Shown: in pieces, positions 59,865 to 64,000 of the stretch
Layout of the letters: every line of letters starts with the position of its first letter
Numbering within the stretch: the stretch's first letter is position 1
NCBI RefSeq assembly: GCF_024437745.1
Contig: NZ_JANFNY010000023.1
Location: forward strand, 1 to 64,000
Reading direction: 5' to 3'
Origin: Roseomonas sp. GC11
GTDB lineage: Bacteria; Pseudomonadota; Alphaproteobacteria; Acetobacterales; Acetobacteraceae
Length of the DNA: 64,000 nucleotides
Translations under genes and position numbers: made by a program
Notes under the pieces: generated by a model
The model's input: the letters and a program-made list of their open reading frames with translations, nothing else
What the model was told of the DNA's origin: nothing
Database searches by the model: none

Positions 59865-60611
59865 ATGTCAGCCCCCGCCCTGAATCCCCGCCTTGAGCCC
59901 TTCCGGCTGCGCGGGGCCAATTTCAATCTCCTGGTGCTGCGCCTGCTGGACCCGCGGCCGGAGGTGATCGTTCCCGCGATCGCCGACCAGTTCCGCCGCG
60001 CGCCGGGCTTCCTGCGCTTCGCGCCGCTGGTGCTGGGGCTGGACGAGTTGCAGGCGGGCCCGCAGGAGGTGGATTTCCCCACCCTGGCGGCGGAGCTGCG
60101 CGCCATCGAGATCACGCCGATCGGCACGATCGGCGGCACGCCGGAGCTGCGCGCGGCGGCGCAGGGGGCGGGGCTGCCGCCGCTGCGCGCCGCCGGCGGG
60201 GCGGAGGAGCCTGTCCAGGCCGCGCCGCCGCCGCCGAGCAGCGAGCCCCCCGCCGCGCCCCCCTTGCCGCCGGGCTCGATGCGGCCGACGATGGTCGTCG
60301 ACCACGCGGTGCGCGCGGGGCAGCGAGTCTGGGCACAGGGCGCGGACCTGATCATCAACGGCACGGTCAATCCGGGCGCCGAGGTGATCGCGGATGGCAA
60401 CCTGCACGTCTATGGCGCGCTGCGCGGGCGGGCCATCGCGGGCGGCGCCGACAATATGGAGGCGCGCGTCTTCGCCCTGAATTTCGACCCGGAGCTGGTC
60501 TCCATCGCGGGCTACTACGCGGTGCGGGAAGGGCTTACGGAGGCCCCGATCGGCAAGGCCGTGCAGGTGCGGCTGATCGGCGAGAACATGCGGTTCGACC
60601 GGCTGGGCTGA
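59865..60611 (+). CDS. minC: Septum site-determining protein MinC
   Basis: This 248-residue FtsZ inhibitor has an N-terminal domain (about 1-100), a Pro/Ala/Glu-rich linker (about 105-140) and a C-terminal beta-helical domain (VRAGQRVWAQGADLIINGTVNPGAEVIADGNLHVYGALRGRAIAGG) that binds MinD. It heads a compact minCDE operon. Confidence 0.95.
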   Translation: MSAPALNPRLEPFRLRGANFNLLVLRLLDPRPEVIVPAIADQFRRAPGFLRFAPLVLGLDELQAGPQEVDFPTLAAELRAIEITPIGTIGGTPELRAAAQGAGLPPLRAAGGAEEPVQAAPPPPSSEPPAAPPLPPGSMRPTMVVDHAVRAGQRVWAQGADLIINGTVNPGAEVIADGNLHVYGALRGRAIAGGADNMEARVFALNFDPELVSIAGYYAVREGLTEAPIGKAVQVRLIGENMRFDRLG

Positions 60612-60644
60612 GCAAGCCTCCCCACCGGCAGAGAGGAGAGACCA

Positions 60645-61463
60645 ATGGCGCAAGTGATCGTGGTGACGTCCGGCAAGGGAGGGGTCGGCAAGACCACAAG
60701 CTCTGCCGCCTTCGCCACAGGTCTCGCCCAGACCGGCAAGAAGACCGTCGTCATCGACTTCGACGTCGGCCTGCGCAACCTTGACCTCATCATGGGGGTC
60801 GAGCGGCGGGTGGTGTTCGACATCGTCAACGTCATCTCCGGCGAGGCGAAGCTCAACCAGGCGCTGATCCGCGACAAGCGGGTGGACACGCTCTCCATCC
60901 TCCCCGCCTCCCAGACGCGCGACAAGGACGCGCTGACCAAGGAAGGCGTGGCGCAGATCATCGAGGAGCTGAGCCAGGACTACGACTACATCGTCTGCGA
61001 CAGCCCGGCCGGCATCGAGAAGGGCGCGCTGCTCGCCCTCTACTTCGCCGACCAGGCGGTGATCGTGACCAACCCCGAGGTCTCCTCGGTGCGCGATTCG
61101 GACCGCATCCTGGGCGTGCTCCAGTCCAAGTCCCGCCGCGCGGAGGAGAAGATGGAGCCGGTGAAGGAGCATCTCCTCGTCACCCGCTACGCGCCCGAGC
61201 GCGTGGAGAAGGGCGAGATGCTCAAGCTCGAGGATATCCGCGAGATCCTGGCCATCCCGCTGCTCGGCGTGATTCCGGAGAGCGAGAGCGTCCTGAAGGC
61301 GTCCAACACCGGCAACCCGGTGATCCTGGACGAGGCCAGCAATGCCGGCCAGGCCTATAAGGACGCCGTCGCCCGTTTCCTCGGCGAGGACCGGCCGCAC
61401 CGCTTCATCGACCCCGAGAAGAAGGGCTTCCTGTCCCGCCTGTTCGGAGGGAGGGCCGCATGA
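60645..61463 (+). CDS. minD: Septum site-determining ATPase MinD
   Basis: This 272-residue ATPase has the deviant Walker A GKGGVGKTT (10-18), VVIDFDVGLRNLDLIMG and DYDYIVCDSPAGIEKGA, and the C-terminal amphipathic membrane helix KKGFLSRLFGG. It recruits MinC to the membrane and oscillates with MinE. AGAGGAGAG (60631-60639) is a good ribosome site. The stop overlaps minE by 4 bp. Confidence 0.97.
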   Translation: MAQVIVVTSGKGGVGKTTSSAAFATGLAQTGKKTVVIDFDVGLRNLDLIMGVERRVVFDIVNVISGEAKLNQALIRDKRVDTLSILPASQTRDKDALTKEGVAQIIEELSQDYDYIVCDSPAGIEKGALLALYFADQAVIVTNPEVSSVRDSDRILGVLQSKSRRAEEKMEPVKEHLLVTRYAPERVEKGEMLKLEDIREILAIPLLGVIPESESVLKASNTGNPVILDEASNAGQAYKDAVARFLGEDRPHRFIDPEKKGFLSRLFGGRAA

Positions 61464-61819
61464 GCTGGCTCGACGTCTTTCGCGTCAACCGCAAGCAAGC
61501 CCCGACCCCGGCGGGCGCGGCCAAGGAGCGGTTGCAGATCGTCCTCGCCCATGAGCGGATCAGCCGGACGGGGGATGACTTCCTCCCCCGCCTCCAGCGC
61601 GAGCTGATCCAGGTCGTGGCGCGCTATGTCGCCATCGACCCGAAGGCGGTGAATGTCTCCCTCGACCGCGGGGGGGACATGAGCACGCTGGCGATCGAGG
61701 TGGAGCTGCCCGCTCCCGCCTCGCCGCCGGTGGAGGCCGCTCCGGCGGCCGTGGCCGAGGCGAAGGATGCCAAGCCCAAGCCGAAGGCCAGCGCCGCGGC
61801 GGGTCAGAAGGCATCCTGA
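61460..61819 (+). CDS. minE: Cell division topological specificity factor MinE
   Basis: This 119-residue protein has an N-terminal membrane-targeting and anti-MinCD segment with AKERLQIVLAHERISR (conserved) and the dimerising LPRLQRELIQVVARYV...VNVSLDR. A ~35-residue Ala/Pro/Lys-rich tail (84-119) extends past the usual ~88 residues. ATG overlaps the minD stop. Confidence 0.95.
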   Translation: MSWLDVFRVNRKQAPTPAGAAKERLQIVLAHERISRTGDDFLPRLQRELIQVVARYVAIDPKAVNVSLDRGGDMSTLAIEVELPAPASPPVEAAPAAVAEAKDAKPKPKASAAAGQKAS

Positions 61820-61889
61820 GCGGCGTGCTTCCCGTGTCTCTGCCCGGCCTGTTCCGCGTGTCCTGGCGCGTGATCCCGGCGCGGCCCGC

Positions 61890-62753
61890 CTACCGGCCGC
61901 GCCGCACCAGGTAGAGCGTCGCCGCCACCATCGCCAGGGTGCCGGCCAGCAGCGGCCAGCCGGGCGTCTCGCCATAGGCCAGCCAGCCGATCACCGCGCT
62001 GGCGGGGATCTGTGCGTATTCGAAGGGCGCCAGCAGCCCCACCTCCGCCCGCCGCGCCGCCGCCGAGGCCGCGAGGTCGGCCAGCAGCGCGCAGAGCGTG
62101 CCGCCCACCAGCATCAGCAGGGCGAAGAGCGTCGGCGTCTGCCAGACGAAGGCCGAGACCGGCCCCCAGAACAGCACCGAGGTCACGGAATACCACGCCA
62201 CCACCCGCGCCGGCGGCTCGGTGGGGGAGAGCGCGCGGAAGCAGATCAGCACCAGCCCGCTGCACAGCCCCGCCGCCATGGCCAGCGGCGTGCCCCAGGA
62301 GAGGTCCCCGCCCGGCTGGGCGATGATCAGCACGCCGAGGAAGCCCAGCCCCGCCGCCAGGGCGCGGTCCCGCCGCACCTTCTCATGCAGGAGCAGCGCC
62401 GCCAGCGGCAGCACCCAGAGCGGCCGCGCGCTCATGATCGCCACCGCATCGGCCAGCGGCAGCAGCATGATGGCGAGAAGCTGGAGGAGGAAGGTGGCGA
62501 TGCCGGCGGCGCCGCGCGCCAGGTGCAGCTTCGGCCGGCGCGTGGCCAGCGCCGCCACCGGCCCCGTGCGCAGGATCCAGGGCGCCAGGAAGCCCAGCGT
62601 GATCAGCCCGCGCGCGAAGGGCACCAGCGGCACCGGCAGCCCCTCCGCCAGGGCGGCGCGGTAGCAGGCATTCACGCCCGCCCCGCACAGCGCCGCCAGC
62701 AGCATGAGCGTCATGCCGGCCAGGGCGGCGGCCGGCCCGCGCGAGGCGAGCAT
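61890..62753 (-). CDS. EamA/DMT-family transporter
   Basis: This 287-residue protein has ten predicted helices in two EamA repeats (residues about 10-140 and 150-285). Typical segments are FARGLITLGFLAPW, LLPLADAVAIMSARPLWVLPLAALLLHEKV and FEYAQIPASAVIGWLAYGETP. Relatives export amino acids or other metabolites; the substrate is unknown. Its ATG overlaps the stop of the upstream 62-residue gene (ATGA), so the two are translationally coupled. It converges with minE. Confidence 0.9.
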   Translation of the reverse strand: MLASRGPAAALAGMTLMLLAALCGAGVNACYRAALAEGLPVPLVPFARGLITLGFLAPWILRTGPVAALATRRPKLHLARGAAGIATFLLQLLAIMLLPLADAVAIMSARPLWVLPLAALLLHEKVRRDRALAAGLGFLGVLIIAQPGGDLSWGTPLAMAAGLCSGLVLICFRALSPTEPPARVVAWYSVTSVLFWGPVSAFVWQTPTLFALLMLVGGTLCALLADLAASAAARRAEVGLLAPFEYAQIPASAVIGWLAYGETPGWPLLAGTLAMVAATLYLVRRGR

Positions 62754-62941
62754 CAGCGGCGCGGGGCCAGCTCGGTCTCCAGCGCCTTGATCTTGGCGAC
62801 CAGCGATTCCCGCAGCGCCGGGGAGGCGTGGGACTTCATGCCCGCCAGCGCCTCCTTCAGCTCGCGCAGCTGGCGCTTCTTTTCCTCCAGCGTGCGGGAG
62901 ATGGGGCGGTTGCCGGAAATCTGGCCATCAAAGGCGCGCAT
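62753..62941 (-). CDS. Small coiled-coil protein, unknown function
   Basis: This 62-residue protein (MRAFDGQISGNRPISRTL...) is mainly one charged helix with heptad-like leucines (LEEKKRQLRELKEAL and LRESLVAKIKALETEL). ATG 62941 was chosen because it is near the end of the open frame's protein-like part. It overlaps the EamA gene at ATGA and lies 87 bp downstream of the MarR gene on the same strand. I do not recognise a family. Confidence 0.65.
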   Translation of the reverse strand: MRAFDGQISGNRPISRTLEEKKRQLRELKEALAGMKSHASPALRESLVAKIKALETELAPRR

Positions 62942-63028
62942 GGTGAAACTATCCTTTCGGCAGGAAACAGCCCCCGCCCCGCCGGGTGCGGGGCCCAGGG
63001 CGGCTGGCACGGGGGCAGGGGCAGGAGA

Positions 63029-63481
63029 TCAGAGGCCGTTGAGCTTGCGCAGCAGCCGCATCAGCGTGGCGCGCTCCGCCGCCGTCAGCGGGGCGGCGAG
63101 GCGCTTTTCATGCGCGGCGATGCGCTCCTTGAAGGGCGGCAGCAGGGCCGCCCCCTCGGCGCTGAGATGCAGCGCCTGGGCGCGGCGGTCGCCGCTCACC
63201 GCCTGCCGCTCCACCAGGCCGCGCTCCGTCAGGCGCTGCACGGCGGGGCTGAGGGTGGATTTGTCCAGCGCCGCCGCCGTGGCCAGTTGCCCCAGTGTGA
63301 TGCCGGGATTGGCCTCCATCAGGCAGAGCAGCGCGAATTCGCCGGAGGTAATGCCGAACTCGGCCGTGCTCTCGGTGAAATCCAGCAGCATGCGCGTGTG
63401 GGAACGGCGCAGCAGATGCCCGAGCAGCTCCGGCAGGGGGCCCAGCTTGATCGTATCCGGTTTGTTTCGCACCGCGTCCAT
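63029..63481 (-). CDS. MarR-family transcriptional regulator
   Basis: This 150-residue winged-helix regulator has the MarR core ITSGEFALLCLMEANPGITLGQLATAAALDKSTLSPAVQRLTERGLVERQAVSGDRRAQALHLSAEG, including the wing D-R-R. ATG 63481 was chosen; upstream frame runs into the REP-like cluster. It precedes the small coiled-coil gene and EamA exporter on the same strand and may regulate them, as MarR proteins often control adjacent exporters (inference). Confidence 0.9.
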   Translation of the reverse strand: MDAVRNKPDTIKLGPLPELLGHLLRRSHTRMLLDFTESTAEFGITSGEFALLCLMEANPGITLGQLATAAALDKSTLSPAVQRLTERGLVERQAVSGDRRAQALHLSAEGAALLPPFKERIAAHEKRLAAPLTAAERATLMRLLRKLNGL

Positions 63482-63547
63482 GACACCCAGGATAGCGCAG
63501 CCTCCAGAGGGGCGGAACGCCCAACCGCCCAGCCATCCACAGCTTTG

Positions 63548-63700
63548 TCTGGGGAGGCTCCGCCTCCCCAGACTTGGCTTTTGTTCTCTGGGGAGGCTCT
63601 GCCTCCCCAGACCCCTCCGCCGGGGTGGCGCGGCCACCCCAAATCTTCCCTTGGGGACCCCGCGTTCAGTCAGCGCCAGCGGATGGCGGGTCCCCACGGG
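63548..63700. repeat. GC-rich REP-like hairpin cluster, copy 4
   Basis: Two near-identical hairpins (stem TCTGGGGAGG, at 63548-63572 and 63587-63611, with CTCCG and CTCTG at the turn) are followed by GGGGTGGCGCGGCCACCCC (63622-63640) and an inverted pair GGGGACCC/GGGTCCCC (63653-63694). AGACCCCTCCGCCGGGG matches the module in copies 1 and 2. It fills the gap between marR and tamB, followed by ten G at 63717-63726. Confidence 0.65.
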
Positions 63701-63738
63701 AAGGATGGGGGGCGGCGGGGGGGGGGCAGAGCTCCCGC

Positions 63739-64000
63739 TCAATATTCCAGCTCGTAGGAAAGCCCGACCTTCTCGCCATCCTCCCCGCCCGTGCTGCTCT
63801 GCAGCTTCAGGCGCGGGGTCAGCTCGACCTCGACGCCGACGCGCGGCCCGCCATCGGCGCCCTGCTCGACATTGAGATAGACGCCCTGGCCGAGATAGCC
63901 GCCGGCCTGGAGGGCGGCATTGTCCAGCCCGCCATTGCTGTTGCCGACGCCCAGCCGGTCCAGCCCCAGCCGGTCGGCGATGCGGCCGAGGAAGCCGCGC
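63739..64000 (-). CDS. tamB: TamB/DUF490 C-terminal fragment (partial)
   Basis: Eighty-seven codons of a larger gene enter from the right edge and end with LSYELEY. The segment GFLGRIADRLGLDRLGVG...GGYLGQGVYLNVEQGADGGPRVGVEVELTPRLKLQSS is the typical C-terminus of translocation and assembly module protein TamB, which works with an Omp85 protein in envelope lipid and protein transport. No domain beyond this can be seen. Confidence 0.8.
   Translation of the reverse strand, partial: RGFLGRIADRLGLDRLGVGNSNGGLDNAALQAGGYLGQGVYLNVEQGADGGPRVGVEVELTPRLKLQSSTGGEDGEKVGLSYELEY

Overview
The window looks like a core-genome segment of a GC-rich alphaproteobacterium, most likely an acetic-acid-bacteria relative (Acetobacteraceae, Roseomonas-like). 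This placement rests on the alphaproteobacterial gene order tig-clpP-clpX-lon-hupB-tRNA-nuoABCDEFGHIJKLMN-birA-coaX-rnj-DUF1467, a short ProRS without the editing insertion, LpxI rather than LpxH, the rpsB-to-lpxI envelope cluster, and very high coding GC. It was not checked by any search.

Layout. 0-8 kb is accessory-like: the start of an NAD(P)H-hydrate epimerase gene, a taurine/nitrate-type ABC ATPase and permease, an uncharacterised alpha/beta hydrolase, an EAL c-di-GMP phosphodiesterase, an AceE-like transketolase and a class I aminotransferase. 8-15.3 kb holds tRNA-Leu, trigger factor, ClpP, ClpX, Lon, HU, tRNA-Val and tRNA-Asp (protein quality control and nucleoid). 15.5-30 kb is a complete 14-gene complex I operon, tightly packed with many stop/start overlaps. 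30-33.8 kb holds biotin ligase, type III pantothenate kinase, RNase J and a DUF1467 membrane protein. 34-43.1 kb is a minus-strand block (proS, lolC, lolD, dnaE and a chemoreceptor); its order continues the preceding operon, but the block is inverted. 43.8-58.5 kb runs rpsB-tsf-pyrH-frr-uppS-cdsA-dxr-rseP-bamA-skp-lpxD-fabZ-lpxA-lpxI-gloA: translation start-up followed by isoprenoid, phospholipid, outer-membrane-protein and lipid A synthesis. 58.6-64 kb has a hydrolase with an altered nucleophile elbow, minCDE, an EamA exporter coupled to a small coiled-coil protein, a MarR regulator and the 3' end of a TamB-like gene.

I found no prophage, insertion sequence, CRISPR array or defence island, and no obviously new multi-gene system. 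The unexplained structure is mostly between genes: (i) a family of AT-rich composite hairpin repeats (four copies); (ii) three near-identical bidirectional terminator modules; (iii) GC-rich REP-like hairpin clusters (four copies); (iv) in-phase 27-bp repeats duplicating the dxr stop codon; (v) a possible small RNA or micro-ORF at 33.9 kb; and (vi) an apparent inversion of the proS-dnaE block with a very AT-rich scar near 43.35 kb.
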